From Anarhynchus alexandrinus (Eukaryota > Chordata > Aves > Charadriiformes > Charadriidae), in NCBI GenBank assembly GCA_008711295.1, contig VUYV01000148.1:550330-614329 (forward strand): DNA of 64,000 nucleotides, read 5' to 3'. Of the stretch, positions 34,476-48,329 are shown one piece after another. The notes beneath the pieces are model-generated. The model saw only the letters and a program-made list of their open reading frames with translations, did not search any database and was not told the DNA's origin. Within the stretch, counting starts at the first letter, position 1. Every line of letters begins with the position of its first letter. The translations under genes were made by a program, and so were the position numbers.

Positions 34476-37067
34476 GAGCCCAGATCTATAGCCTCAGAGA
34501 GTTATTAACTGCTTACTGCAGAGTGCTATAAAATCCTCATCATTTTCTCCAGTCTCTGCTCTGTCAGGGTGAAGGAAAGAGAGCTGGATTATCACACAAG
34601 ATGGTTGGAAAGCTGCTTCCAAAATTCGCCTCTGATTGGACCCCAGTGTTGGCTGGGACGATTTCATCAGGGTGAGACAGGTCTCTCAAGAAACCCTTTT
34701 GCTGGGGTTGGTTCTTGCCAGCTCGCTCTTCTCCTTTGCAGATTGCACCACTCAAACACCTTATGAGACAGCCCTTGGGAATCCCTCTCTGGTGGTGGCA
34801 GTTATGTTTCTTCCCTTGGTGGTTTTTATTCAGAGCACAAAAGTAAACAAATGCCACTCTAATGTGCAGTCTGTGCTGTCTTTTGAATTTTGCCCATTGT
34901 CTTTCTCCAAAGATATCCCAAAGCTTTCCAAATAGGTAATAGTATTTGCATGCCCTTCACTGCTGCACTTGGGACTTAAATATGTTATGTCCGTCTGCTC
35001 CTTGCAGCTCCGGGCTGCAAAGCAAATTCCTGGTGCAGTTTCACCACTTCAAACGACTGAATAGCAGCCGAATTCCCGTTGACACCAATTGAATTAGGAA
35101 CGTGCTCTTCACTTCTTTTACTTGATGAGAAATGATCTTGGCTCCCTGTGTTCTCCAGTCATCTCAGAACAAAGACCCTACTGGCTTTTTCCATAGTCTG
35201 ACTACTGGCATTTTCCATCAGCATTGCCTCAGCACGTTTGAGCCCTGTGCTGGCACGTGTTGGTTCCCAGACAGCTGTGGATGGTTGAGTTGTTTGGCTG
35301 TCGTGCCCAGAGAGGAACTGGGTCCCAGGACCTGGGTGGTACAACAGCCTGGTGATGAGTATGTTCCTCCTAGCAGTCACCAGTGGTGCTTTGGAAGGGA
35401 CGCACTCTTGTTTCCCAGGTGATGCAAGAGCATTGCTGCTCTCATCCCAGTGGCTGACAGGGGCTCCCATCTCAGTCATCGTAGGGCTCATTACTGCCTG
35501 CTGCAGCAGAAAGGCCAAAGACTGCCTGCACCCAAAAGACTGCCAAGGCCTGTCACTATGCCCTGGTGCTGCAGGGTGGGACACTTGGATGGTGCAGTGT
35601 AGGAAGAATATATACTGACTAGATTGGCTTGTTGTCATCTTTCTCACAGGTACTTTTTGTTCTTTTCTGCTTTGGATTTTGCTCCCATTCTGTGCTGATA
35701 ACTTATTGTGGTCCCGATAGTCCAGAAAAGGTTGGCTTTAGAATCTACCAGGACATGAAAGGTTTAGGTTGAGCAAGAGATAAAGACAGCACTCCAAAAA
35801 AGACATTTTGCAGATAAATTCATAGGTACCCTGAATCTTTTCCAGAGTTTGTTTGCTACTGGAGGATTGTCGAGAGGTAGAACAAACCTCTCTCGAGACA
35901 ATGAATATAACAAAGACTGTATACTCTTCCATGCCTTCATATATGGGGGACTTTTTTCTACTGCCATATTCGTTTCCGCTTGAATTCATGATCTGGAAAG
36001 GGAGTAGAAGCGCTTGCACTGAATGTGCCTTGGGCTTGGAAAAGGAAGGGATCCTGCTATGGGAATAGTTGAAAGCCAGTGCATTCAGTCCATTGGCCTG
36101 TAAGGTCTGTTGCTGTCTTGTAAGATCTGATAGGTGTAATGATGGGCTAAATTCATGTTTAGAGCTTTACTTCTTAGCCAGAGATACAACATCTAAAGCA
36201 AGATCATCAGCATCATCTAGGTCATCCTCAGTGCAACAGGCATTTTATGTGCTTCAAAACAGTGGCAGCAGCAGAGGGGAGTGAGGAGGAATCATAGCTT
36301 GCAGCTTGGTGGACTCTTGGGGCGCTTGACATGTTGCTGCCTCCATTAAATGAAACTCCACTTCTAATTATATCCCATAATTATAGCCTTCAACCAATGT
36401 GATTTGTAAAGAGAGGGGTCATAGATACCGAGATCATTTTGAGATTGACTGTGCAGTGGATATCAGTAAACATCCTTGACTGCCTACCAGGCTCTGACAG
36501 AGATGTAAAGGACTAATGCAATAAGGCAGGGCACGCAGCTGGATTGATAGAAGCAGTGGTGTGGCCTCTGGCCCCTGAAGATATTACGTGACAAGGCAGT
36601 GAAAGCTGCAAACACGAGGGCAAACCATCTATTCAGCGTGACAGTATTAGACAGAGGTTAAGAATCTTGTGGACTGCTATCAACATCGATGAATGGTCTC
36701 CAGCAGGGATCTGCATTAACGCGTTGAGTGCCAGGCTCCCTTGTGTGTACAGCAGCTGTGTCAGACCAAACATCCCCATGTTAGAGACACAGCCCATCAC
36801 CCTGAGACCACAGCCAGGGCAGCAGGGCTTCTGTGTCCCTGGAAATGGGCTGCCCATCTGAGGTGGCAGCTTGGGGAAGCTGGGCAGCCTGGGGGAGACT
36901 CAGTTGCAGATGAACTCTTTAAGAACATGGGATGACAAAGAGTTTTCTTTTGTTATCTAGAAAACCCTGTGGTCAGACTGGGTACGTTGCCATAAATGAT
37001 GTGATTTTGGCTTGAAATCCTAGTCATGGGTCTCGTGCTTTTCTACCGTGTATTTCTCTAATGGCCT
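34476..37067. other. Unique noncoding DNA
   Basis: No gene or repeat family supported. A donor-like 'cagggtgaga' occurs at about 34667-34676 with no matching acceptor or frame. Confidence 0.6.
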
Positions 37068-37116
37068 CCAAAAGTGGTGCAAGTTTTGATACCAAAAGTG
37101 GTGCCCAGCGTTGATA
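37068..37116. repeat. Two-copy 24-bp tandem duplication
   Basis: Unit 1 (37068-37091) and unit 2 (37092-37116) both begin with 'ccaaaagtggtgc' and end in 'ttgata'. The middle differs by a few bases ('aagt' versus 'cccagcg'). This is most simply a replication-slippage duplication that has since diverged. Confidence 0.85.
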
Positions 37117-38029
37117 CTAGTGCAACAGAGACTGCATGAGTAAGAGTCAGTCCTGTAGGTTATCTGGTCTGAAAGAACCTGTGTGTTGTTCTGCTCTGGC
37201 CTCTGGCACCTGTCAAGCTCAGAAAAGCTCAATGACTGACCTCTGCACTGAGTCTAATAAATTGTGGTTCTTCTATGCTCTCCTGATTTGGATCTAAGTG
37301 ATGGAGAATTAGCACAGCTCTTTGGTCAGCTCTTCCAGGGAATAGTTCCTCTCCCTCTTAATATTTGTGTTTCAGATGCCATTTAAATATTTCAGTCTCA
37401 GCTTACAGCCACTGGGTCCTCGGAGTATGAAGACAGCTAAGTTGATGGAGACTGAATGAAAATCAAGACCAGATTGTCTTCTCATTTGCCTGGTGATATA
37501 ATTCCCCTTGGACTTAAACTGTATGGGAAAAGAGGCAGGACTGTTTAGAGGACATAAACTGATCTGCTGATTGAGTCGAGATGGGAGAGTTGGTTTGGCT
37601 TTGCTCCAGCTGGCTTGATTTTGAGTTTGTTTCCCCTGGAAATAAGTTGTGCAACTGCATGTCTTTTGACTCACCAACTTCTGCACATCTCAGCCAATTT
37701 CAGCCCTGTTTGATGGAGGGGTAATGGTCTTAGAAGGGGTGATGCCCATGCAAGTTTCACAGAAGTAGGGGTGAGGAAGAGGAAAGGGATTTTGTAAGGC
37801 TCAATGGCTCCAGCTCAACTTCATCAGTGCATCTCCTGGGAGAAAGAGGTCCTGAATGTCTCCCCAGTTGAAAAAGCTTCAGTAAGAGCTCACAGGCAGT
37901 GAACAGTGAAACACAAAATAATTTAGAAATTTTATTTAACTGTGCTGGTGTTCAAGAATTTCTTCTTTATTTACCTTTATGGCAATACGGGATCCACTTG
38001 GCTAGAAAGTGTGCAGACATATAATGAGA
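37117..38029. other. Unique noncoding DNA
   Basis: Nothing recognisable in either strand. Confidence 0.65.
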
Positions 38030-38170
38030 GACCGTCTCTGACCCCAGTCTCCCATAGACTAAACGGATAAGGTGGCCAATAGCCATTTTACAGATCAGGA
38101 ACTGAAGCAAAGAGAGATTAAATTGTGTTCTTGAAGTCCCGCAGGGCGTCTGGTTGACTGTCAGCCAGTT
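38030..38170 (+). mobile_element. MIR-type SINE remnant
   Basis: 'accgtctctgaccccagtct' (38031-38050) corresponds to the 'cagtctctgccccaaagagct' phrase. 'cattttacagatcaggaact' (38083-38102) and 'gaagcaaagagagattaaat' match the core 'cattttacagatggggaactgaggcacagagagattaagtgac'. This is one of the clearer MIR matches in the window. Confidence 0.65.
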
Positions 38171-38845
38171 CTCTCTTCCTTTCTTGTCTCTAATTCAATT
38201 CTTTGATCAGAGGGTTTGGGTTTTGTTTCTATAACTCGTCCAACCTTCTTCTTGTTTCCAGCAGCCTTGTTACAGATTTTAGCAGGCTCTGCTGTGCTGG
38301 CACGAGCATTGTTCTTCTCTGCAGGATGGGATGTATGTCTGAGTCATTCTTTGCATAAGTTGTCGTTCTCTTGGAGACGTTTCTCTGGTTTCTGTGATAC
38401 AGAATAAATTGCAGTACACAGCTTATTAGAAAAACAACAAAAAAAACCCCAAACAAACCTTCAAAAATCAAGGCAGTTCAAAGAAGCAAGCAGTGAAGCC
38501 CAACATAAACAAGCTGTAGGAATACAATTAGAAACTCTCCCACTAGTTTCCAGTATAGACTTATCAACAGCCTCTGCTCCCTAGGTCATCAAATGCTGAA
38601 GTCTGGGTTTACACTCACGTTTTCACCCTCTGAACTGAATACCAAAGGACGTCCTGCCCTGCAAGGTAGAATCTGGGTGGGAATGCTCAGCTGTGAGATG
38701 CTTCCCACTGGTGCCCGTGGCGAGATCCTGGCCAGCTGCCTTCCTCTTGAGGAGAGGAAACCAGTGTACGAATGCTTCTCTAAGAGACCAGCACAGCCCC
38801 TGGAGCTTGCCTACTGACAGGGCTTATGTTGCATTAATGCAGCCA
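38171..38845. other. Unique noncoding DNA
   Basis: No gene seen. A-rich low complexity at about 38431-38460. Confidence 0.6.
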
Positions 38846-38952
38846 ACGCGAGACGTTTGGAAAGCAGGATCTGGGCGCTGCACCAGTGTTAAAGCGTCCT
38901 GGCTTGAGCTACAGCCGCGAGCGGGTCAGACCTCCTGAGCGTGGAGCGATGA
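38846..38952. other. Short CpG-containing patch
   Basis: About ten CpG dinucleotides in 107 bp ('caacgcgagacg', 'gccgcgagcgggtc', 'gagcgtggagcgatg'). The patch is too small to call a CpG island, and no exon is attached. Confidence 0.3.
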
Positions 38953-41900
38953 AACTCAGTGCTGCCATTAGAGAAATTCAGGCAAGCTCAGAGGTATGTT
39001 CTGGAAGGATTCCCCTGCTTCTGGTGCTTTTCGTTGCACACTGCTGCCTCTGAACACTGTGGGGGTTTGGCAACCTGTGGGAAGATACTCCAGACCAGCA
39101 AACTTTCCATCTCTTGGCACCTGAAGCGGAAAGCACTTCCCTCCGTGCCATGCTCTTTTATCATTTTGGGGAAAAAACAGCTTCTCCCCCTCCGCACCTC
39201 TTAGTAATGCAGCTAAAATCTTTCCCAGCTAAAAATCAGATTTACCAGGAATGTCTTTATTGATTTACAGGGTTCACCTTTATGAACAGCTCAGGTATTT
39301 CTCTTTGGACAAAATAAAGCAATATTAAACATTGTAACAATAAATCCAGGGCACCCTCTTCTCTTCAGGGTGTAAGGTTATACAAATGTATGCTCTTGTA
39401 TTTATCATTTACCAACAGAGCTATTTAAACCGCAATATTTGACAGGTGTGGTTGTGTCAGGTGTGATGGAGTGTGTGTTATAAAAGGACAGTAAGAGAGA
39501 CTTTGCATTTGTCCTTCAAACATAAAGTCGATTTTTGCATGATTGGTACTTCAGAGATCATCTTCAGCACAAGATTAACTGGGGACAATATTCAGTGAAG
39601 TCAAATGACTAAGACCCAGTGGCTTTCGCTGTGTGCTGCAGTCTCCTGGAGGGCTGTGTACTTCTGCAGCGTACATAAAAGGTGCTTAAGAAACGCGAGT
39701 TCACCTATGCTGTCCTGCAACCTCCAGATGTGACATTTTCAGAGGAGTTCACACCCCTCCTGGAAGATTTTGATTTGGGGGCAAAAAGTTTAACTCCACT
39801 AGGCAGTCACGCTTTTAATACATTCTGCAGGAGTGACCAGCGTCTGTAAACAGGCCCAAATCCAGCTAGTTTTAATTCTGCTTTTAATGTAAGAGTTACT
39901 CTGGTGAGCACACAATTCTGCTTCGGTCTTGGGAGCCCTCCCAGGGCACCACCCCTGAACAGCGGCGTTAATGCATTATCACATGGCGGGTGGTCGAGGT
40001 CAGATGGGTCAGGAACTGACCCTCGCAGAAAGTATGATTGATAAGGATTCCCTAGTGAGTTGGAGAAAAGATGTAGGGAAAGCTCAGCGTGAGGTACAGA
40101 CATGCACAGTTCACCAGTCAGTCTGTGGTGCGTGGAGGCGTAGCCGCTGGCAGAGTGCAGGACGCATGGAAAATACCCCCTGGATACAGTGCAGAGAATA
40201 AGGAAAATATGGTGTGATACTGGCTGGTGGAGGGGCGATGAAAAATGTTTCTGTATAAAGGCTTTTGCTAGAAACTTACTATTTCATTTGAAGCAATGAG
40301 GAAAAATGTAGCCCCTGGATAAACTGCTGTGTGCTTATGCATCTCCATCCGGTCGTCACAACTTGCCCCGTATTTTGCAGTTCTGGTTCTTGTCCTGGAA
40401 GAGAGACTGTCTGGCCAGAGAAGTGCATCCTGGCTGCTGAGCTGACAGATGATGTGCTGAGCCTGGAGCTGGGGGGCCATGGGCTATTACTAATTACTAG
40501 CATGCTTTCAGCTGCAGGCACCTTTTGACAGTGCTTCACCCCCGTCACTACATGTTGTACAAACAGAGAGCGAGAGCCCCAGGGTGCTACGCAGCTAGGC
40601 AGACACGGTAAAGTGTTTTTCTCAAGTCTGGCAAAGCAACTGGTGGCAGAGGCAGGAACAGACAAGGTCTTCTCTGTTATCCTGCAGTTTCCTTGCCGCT
40701 GTACTGAAGAAGATGCAGTTCCAGGTTATAGTTGGGGTGGAGAGACAGAAATATGTAAAATCAAGACTGGAAAAAAAGAACAGTCTGCTCAGGTGTTTCA
40801 TTATTCCTCAGGTAACTCTGAGCTAAAGTGTCTAGATCATAGCAGGAAGAAGGCGTTATTTTTGTAAGCCCTTGTTTGCAAAAATGAGAGCATCTCTGTA
40901 TGCTCAGCTGTTGAGCCGGGATCTTAAATGACTCTCATAATGTATTTACCAGTGCTGTGAAGTTCACCCTTTTATACTAGATTATGGTAATAATGGTATT
41001 GTGCAGCAGATGAAATTAGTTTTTCTACACAGTTTTGTTTCATCTCAGTGGCTAAATGTGTGAAATAAAAGGTGCAATTGGCAATATTTTCCTGGGTAAG
41101 CCAGTTTCCTCCCACACCCACCCTACAAACACAGATGCTTCCTCATATCCTGGGGACAAACTGACTGCCAAGCAATGCATGAAAGGACTGTGAGAAGCGA
41201 GGGCTTTTTTAAGATTTATATTTGCCATTAGGATAATTTTTGAGATTTATGAATTTTCAGACGATTGGGGACCGTTAAGTGCATCTCACGTGGGCTGGCA
41301 TCTAGCATGGACTGTAGCAGCCCCCAAAGGATACTGGTATCATGGCCGTTTTTCTTTCCCACTTGCACACACCAGCAAAAAGCACCCCACATAGATATAA
41401 AGACTTGTACGTAGCGCAGGAGGCTCCGCTGGAGCTCTGCATCCTCTTTAAATCAACTCAGGGTGGTCACAGCAAGCTGGTTGCCTCGGACTGAAACATG
41501 GGCATCCCTGCAGTGCTGACAGCACTTCTAAACCTTGCCCATGCATGGGCTTAAGACATTTGAAAGAGCAGCACGCTGTGCAGGAGAACAGCACACATCC
41601 AGCGCTGCCCTGCGCGCTCATGTGTGAGACTTCAACCAGGAACAACATGACACAGGGATGAGGAGGAGCGCCGGCACAGTCTCTAGCATCTCAGGCTCTA
41701 TTTTATCAGCAGTTGCATTATGTGGAATGCTTAATGGACTCACCAGTTGATTTCTCAACCTAAAGCTTTTTCTCCTGTGGAAAGTATTTGCAGGAACTGT
41801 CTAATAAGAACAGTGACCTCTTTCCTCATCTTTTTCTGAATCTGGGGTTTGTTGTGAAAACATGTCAAAAACCATCAACAGGGAGGATGTCCCTTAGCAA

Positions 41901-43429
41901 AAGTTCACATCTTGTTTCAAAAAATCAACTGACAAAAACCTGGCCAAGTTTCTATAATCTTCTTTGGGACTAATCAGTATCCGCTGGCTGGTCATATTGA
42001 GCCAATGCACCAGAGAGAATTAAGACTCCTGCCATGTAAACTTTACCTCCTGTGATACATTTTGGCAACTTCTCTTCATGAGCTGCTGGAATAGGTCAGA
42101 ATTCAGGCTACAGGTTATCACACATCCCAGATTTGCCTGGACGAAGGTCCAAGCTAGGAGTCAACTTAGATTTTTCCCAAGGAGATTTTGTTTTTTCATG
42201 TTCTGAACAGATAGCAAACTTTATCTTACATTTTGCGTGGAGTGGTTCAGTCCCTGCCTCCCACCTTGATCCGGGATGTCTGCAATCACCAGCGTCCCAA
42301 CAATGACACCAAGGTAGAGCACAGTCTTTTCTTACCTTCAGTAGGAAGTTTGTTAAGTGTAATATGAAGCAAATTTGTATCAGGAAACTGAAACAGGGGT
42401 GGAAGCACTGCTGCTCGTTTTGGAGGGGGCAAGAAAGTAGGTGAGACGGAAAAGTGTATTATTATTACCAATTCATTGCATAGCATGTGCTCCGGTAAAA
42501 AAGCAGGGCTTTGCTGTGCTGAGTACTACTTGCACTTGTGAACATTTCACAGTAAAAAGCCTTCAAAACTCTACAGAAGTGAGTCCAGCCTGTGCTGAAA
42601 AGCAGCCACCTCGAGGGTTGAACACAAAGGTGCTTTAACAGCCAAGCACTGACCGTTGGCAACTGAAGAGGTGGATGTAGCTTTAGAAAAAAGAGTTGGG
42701 AAGAAGTGAGTCTAAGTTTTTTATACACACAATAGCCTTAAAAGCCGCTTCCACCACTCTTGTGAACAGCGCTTACGAATTTCATCAGAGGAGCTGATAC
42801 AGCTGTGAGAAGCAGCAGGCTGGTTTCTCCATCTCTGCCTCACATGCCTGTAAGCTTGTTAGCTTTCTCACTAGGTTAATGAAAGACACTCCTTTTCTCA
42901 CCAGTCCTTGCCCTTAGCACCCCCCCGCACTCAGCCTTTAACGAGCCGATGCAGTCAGGGTCTTGTTTTTTTCTGTTTCCACTGAAAAGTAACACCTGCA
43001 AGAACACGCACGTCCTAACAGCGCACAGGGGAGCTGCTTCACCGCGGCCTGGAAGGGAAGAAGGATGCCCGCTGTGCTGCCAGTGCCACACAGAGAGTTG
43101 GATAAACCACGTTCAACTTGGGAGATGTGACAAGATTATTACTGTGTGGCGACGGTGGGGAAGGAACCAGCTGCAGCGTGACAAACAGCTCCTTTCACAC
43201 CCGCAACGACAAGCACACCCCACTGCGTGTGAAGAGAGTGGAGGTGCACGAGTCCAGCCCAGGGATGAACACAGGACACTCAGCTGCCTGCTACAGTATG
43301 AACCCATCTCCACTTGTAGTCAGAGCTGTTGGTGGGTTTCAGATCCACCCGGGTGTTCAAACAGAATGGGGGGGGGTGTGTACGTGGGTTTTTTCCTTCA
43401 ACCTAATTGTTGGCAATAATCATATGTAA
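38953..43429. other. Unique noncoding DNA
   Basis: The parts at 39240-39560 and 40900-41100 are AT-rich and free of simple repeats, so they could be conserved elements. The rest is ordinary. No gene, RNA or repeat family could be supported. Confidence 0.6.
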
Positions 43430-43770
43430 TTTTCATGCACTGCCTTGCGTCTCAGCTTCATTCATCACCAACATGATGGCCAATTAGTCATCTTTCACTA
43501 TTAAGCAGTGCTAACAGCTACTTTAAATGCAAGCAGAGCCTTAATCTAGTTCTAACTCAGATGGACGGTGATACTTGTAATTAGGACATCAAACAGAGGA
43601 GAAATGTGATCTGTTTATAGCTGAGGGAACCTTTGCATTGAACTATTTCAACAATAATTATGTATTATCTTTATTAACATGGCCCGAGTTAGTAAATAAT
43701 GGGTCATGCTTTTGCATTTGGGGTGTTAAATATATATATATATCTATATTAGATTTGGGCTAAGTTCCAG
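43430..43770. other. AT-rich conserved-looking block with homeodomain-type cores
   Basis: The block has CAATTAG at 43481-43487 and TAATTA at 43578-43583 and 43655-43660, within non-repetitive sequence. It ends in a short (TA)n run at about 43730-43743. TAATTA is the core bound by many homeodomain proteins. Enhancer function is an inference from texture and motif clustering only. Confidence 0.25.
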
Positions 43771-45536
43771 ATTTCAGTGCTGTCTGCTTTGCTGTGAGCT
43801 GTTGCCTTGCCAGAGCATCCATTACAGGTGCAAGTTTACTGGGAAGGGGGTGTCAGGGCTTCCCCACACCCCACCCCGGGTCGGGTACCGGTGCTAGGCC
43901 ATATGGTGTAGTTGCGTGTTTCCCTTCCACACACCCCCAGTCCTTTCTGGGGAATTTTCCCAAAGCAACCGGATCTGATCATGCCTTGATGTCTCAGGCC
44001 AGGGGAGCGTTTGGATGCTGCACATCACTACCTGCTAATACACGTGGTACCTTTTGCAGGTGAGACACAGATGCAGGGCAAAGCAGCGGCATTTGCAGTT
44101 TTGCAGTGTGCTTCCCCAGCAACAAATAGAATCTGTGTTCCCCTCTGTCTTTCCTTTGCCCGACAGCATGCATGACTCTGTGTCAGTGTTAAAGCGCTGG
44201 CCTTCAGGGGGCTGCCTGGCATGTCCCCTCCTCCTTCAGGCCTGGCTGGAAGCACCTGGCTTGTTTTACCAGCACCGCTCCTTCAGTGCACCAAACTGGG
44301 ATGCTCCTGGTCAGGTACAAGGCACCTGGGGTGTTTGGTACCCAAGGGTTCCCTTTCATCTCCCTTGTAGCCAGTTCCTATTACGCATCTGTGCTACTCT
44401 GATTTAAACCTGGGGTTGATACTGTGCTTGCAACGGTGGGTAAAACTGAATAGAGTTCTTCCAGAGAGAAAAGCAAAGTAATAAAGGGTGAGGAAGCCAT
44501 TGCAGTAAACATATATTGATATACATCATGAATATGCTTCTGCAAACGTGCTTTGGCCTAAGTAGTGTATGTGACAGAAATCAGATAAACACCTACAAGG
44601 TTTTGATGAGAAAATCTGAACTGAACATTTGCTTCACTGGAGGAGCTGAGAACCTGCTTCCTCCCTCATTTTGAGATTAATAAAAAGGAGAGGGGGGAAA
44701 GGGAAAGGAGTTGTTTTGAAAGCAGAAACTTTCTATTTAAAACAATAAACAGGAAAAGGGGAAAAGATCAGTGTCAAAATTCATTGGGGGCAAAGGAAAA
44801 ATATGGAAATGAGTTTTAACAAAATGTATTTCTTTCTCTGGAGATGGTTCTCTGTTTTTCTGTAGCCTTATTAATCAGCCTGTTCCTCTCTCTCCTTTTA
44901 AAAGAGGCAAGGGAGAACTGAAACCCGGTGCATGAGAATGTGAGAGTGAGGCTAGAGGACCACTTTGCACATATATTTATAACATTAGTATTGCAGTTCT
45001 TTGATTCCAGCTTTAATCGACCTTCTTTTCTCCTAATGAGCCACTTGGAGAGATGTTTGCCTCTTGCAGTGAAGTGTTACGCTCTCCTTCTCTTTCTTCC
45101 ACTGGCAATCCACATTTAGGATCTCACTAAAAGAATCCCTTATCCCCTCAGTCTCTCATCTGGGCTGACATCCCCAGGAGTCTCTTTGCTGACCACGGCT
45201 GGAAAAGCCTTGGCTGCGCTGGGAGTAAAAACTCTTTGAGAAGCGCAATGGATTCAATGCAATGGCCTCTGTGAGGATCCTGAAATCTCAGGACAGCATC
45301 GGCCACATGGCCTCCACTCCATCCTTGAAGCCAGATCAGAGACACCAGGCTAGCGCTACCAAATTCCCTGATGCTCTTTCATACAACTTCTGTTTGGTGT
45401 TTGATGTGAGACTCCATGTTTTCAGGGTCACCTCAACTGACTGCCTCTCCATATGGAAATCCTTCAGTGGTGCATGTAACAAATCAATAACGACTTCAGT
45501 GTGGTGCGCTCTCTGTTGGAAGGCACTAATGAACCG
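43771..45536. other. Unique noncoding DNA
   Basis: No gene seen. The 44660-44830 part is purine/A-rich with 'gggaaaggg' words. The GC-richer part at 43790-44400 is open in several frames without a domain. Confidence 0.6.
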
Positions 45537-45557
45537 TCAGGCGGAAGGCCCGCCTGA
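45537..45557. repeat. Short perfect inverted repeat
   Basis: Arms 'tcaggcgg' (45537-45544) and 'ccgcctga' (45550-45557) are separated by a 5-base loop. This GC-rich 8-bp stem could fold in RNA or DNA. It is not a transcription terminator in this setting and may be chance. Confidence 0.6.
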
Positions 45558-48329
45558 TGTTCATTAAACCCAGGAAATGCCCTGCAGCACAGTAACAATT
45601 GCAACAGTAAAATAAAAGAGGAAAGACAAGGCAGGGTATCCATTCACTGGGCAAACCATAGCTCAAGCCAGCATATTCTGGCCTGTGTCCAGAAGCATTG
45701 CCAAATCAAGGGTAGGGTCTGGGCTGGAGGAAGCTTTTAAGGGGTGGAGAAAACATGGGTGAACTGTTTGCCTCTTCAAATCCTGGATTAGACTCCTCTA
45801 AAGGAAATGATGGAGAGTTTTTTCAGGGCCAGTCGGTTTTGTGGAAAGATAAAATAAGCAGAAAAAATTGAAGTTGTTCTAAGGATTGTCTGAGGTTGCC
45901 ATCTTAGGTCCACCTTAGGTGAACTCCTGGTTGGAGCCAGCTCCATGGTTTCACTGAGAAGTGTGATATATAGACTGAGGGCTGGTATGGGGCTGTGTCA
46001 TGTAACAGCAGCTTTTCTGTGACATCTGAAGTCTTGTCCTACACCGTTCAGTCATTCCCTCAAGTTGTGTCCATGCTGTGTTAAGATCCATGCTGGATCC
46101 GTGACCATATTGGGCTAAGATTCATCCAGGTTGCCCTCAGGTCTAAATCAATGCTTCAGTGGACCAAGTCCGGTTTATCCTGGTTGGCAATTCAGACCAT
46201 CCTGTTTCTCAGTTCAGGCCGTATCAGCTGGCAGAAGACCTGCTTGCACGAGTGGTGTGCAAGGCACTTCCCAGATGGGGCTGAACTCTCTTGTCATACC
46301 CCATGTCCACTGTATATATTGAACAGAACAATTTCCACTCTTCCTCAACCACAGAAGGAAGCAAAAAGCATCCAATAAATTGTAATGGGACTTTTACAAG
46401 CGTATTTCCCCAATGCACGTAAACTGCTGCTGAATTTTATTGCGTATCGGTGATCAAATGGACAAAGGCAGTTACCACTGTGAAACAGACTTTCAAGGAC
46501 TAAGTGCTCTTAGAGTCTAAGTGTGTCATCTTCACTTTAAAAAAATCAAGGAATTGGAAGACAAGGTGACAGAGAGGGCAGATTTTCAAACGAGCATTTG
46601 CCGGGCTTCAGAGGCACCGGTAGTACATCCAGAGCCAGATTTTCAGCTTCCCGTATGAACATTTTGATCAGAGCTAGATTTTGTGGTGTCCTCAGCAGCC
46701 CCTTGTGGGATGGTTGAAGATCAGGCACTGCAGTGATCCCTGTTGAATGGGTCATATGGGTCCAACGCATGGATCTGTGGGTTGTACAGATCGTTGCTTC
46801 ACTGGAGACCATCCATGAGAGTGGAGATTGTTACCAGTGTCTGTACAGCACTGTGCTGGAAAGGAGCACCTGAACTACTGTATCTGCCCGTTTCTGTCTT
46901 AGGTAGTCTGGCAGACAAGGCTGCATCGCTAAAAATTGGACTCAAGACTCAGGAGGTGTATGTCACCTGGTGGCTGCTGATGTGGTGGTTGCTCTCTGTC
47001 CGTGTGGGTGCACCAGTACCTGGGGTGTAGGAGGTCAGGCTGTTCTCTCCCCACCCAGGCATCCCCTCCTCCTCCTCCTGCCCCTGCCGCTGGGCTCTTT
47101 TACAAACACGGATCCGCTCTCCTGGGCTCTTAAGACAATTATCTTGTCTGTGAAGAAGAAACCTTTCCCCTTCTTACGTTTGACACAGCAGAACTGCATA
47201 TTTTGGATTATTTGGGTTCTGCCTTTCATCCTGATGGCATTTCATTTGCTCTTACCTTTTCAGGAACAAATATCACATTTATCTCCGTCTCCTCTTTTAC
47301 TCATGAGTTCTTCTGTACTTTCTTTTATTCCGTTCCTCACTTTCTCTTTCTGTTTACCAGCCCCTCCCCACCTTCTTTTCTATGTATCATACAGGGCTGC
47401 TTTATCACAGCTTTACAGTTTAGTGGATTAAGTTTATTAGTTTCTTTTGTATGTGTCTAATTGACATGCAGTTTCAAAATCTATTTCATTTCAGCAGAAC
47501 TGACCTTTATTTCCTTGCAGGCAGACTTTTTTTTTCTCTCCAGCTAATACCTTTGCTACATTGCTGAAAAGCACAGAGAGGTGCAGCACTGTTTTGCTCA
47601 GAGGGTGCAGAGTTTAGGACAGCAGCAGAAATCACGCAGAAACTGGACTGGAGAGCAGATCTGAGCTTTCTACCCCGTATAACCATAAATGAGTGAGCTT
47701 AAGGGGTTTTATTTTTCTTTCTGCTTTTATTTCTAACAAAATCTCTTTCCTCCTCTGAGAATGTCACTGCCGCAGAAGCAACAAAGCGATGTGTGGGAGC
47801 ACCTGAGCCTGGGCCCGGTGGTACAGGCTGTCTCTGACAACAGCAAGAGCAATCTCTTTCAAAGAAAAGTGCAAAACCTTCCTAAATGAGGCTTTGGGGA
47901 TACTCCTCATTTCCAGTTCCCTGTTTGCCAGGGTCTGTGCTTATTCTCCAGCACAAACCTTTCTCCCTTCAGAAAACCCCAGGGTGCTGTAGTTCCAGTA
48001 CACATCGCCATCGCTTCAAGCCGTGCTGGGGCTTTGCGGGAGGGAGATCCATGCAGAAATTGCCTGCTTGCTTCTGCTGTCTGGCTGGTCAGAAGGAAGT
48101 GAGACCAAACATGAATGTAGGACAATGCTTCTCTTTTCTCTTAGCTCTTTTGAAAGACCTGAAATAGGCCTTTTGATGGAAAAAAAATCAGTCAGCCCCC
48201 AGGAACCCTTTAGGGGCCCCTGATAGGGGCTCCTGTTCCAGAGGACCTGGCAGACAGGTCCCGCCTTCCCGGGTGCTCTCTCTGCTCAGAGACGACACGT
48301 TTCTCTCTTCTCCTTATTTCCTCATCCAG
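45558..48329. other. Unique noncoding DNA with pyrimidine-rich stretches
   Basis: Pyrimidine-rich runs lie at 47041-47096 (with a short CTC/TCC repeat) and 47281-47395. Between them are open frames up to about 150 codons on the plus strand, which such runs produce by chance. No gene seen. The sequence at 46545-46660 has wording like an old repeat ('gggcagattttcaaacg'), not assignable. Confidence 0.55.

Noticed and set aside
45537..45557. GC-rich hairpin considered as a rho-independent terminator
   Set aside because: There is no T run after the stem and no bacterial context; vertebrate genes do not end this way.
47281..47460. Hydrophobic plus-strand frame that looks like a membrane protein
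   Set aside because: Pyrimidine-rich DNA encodes runs of Leu, Phe and Ser in any frame, which mimics membrane segments.
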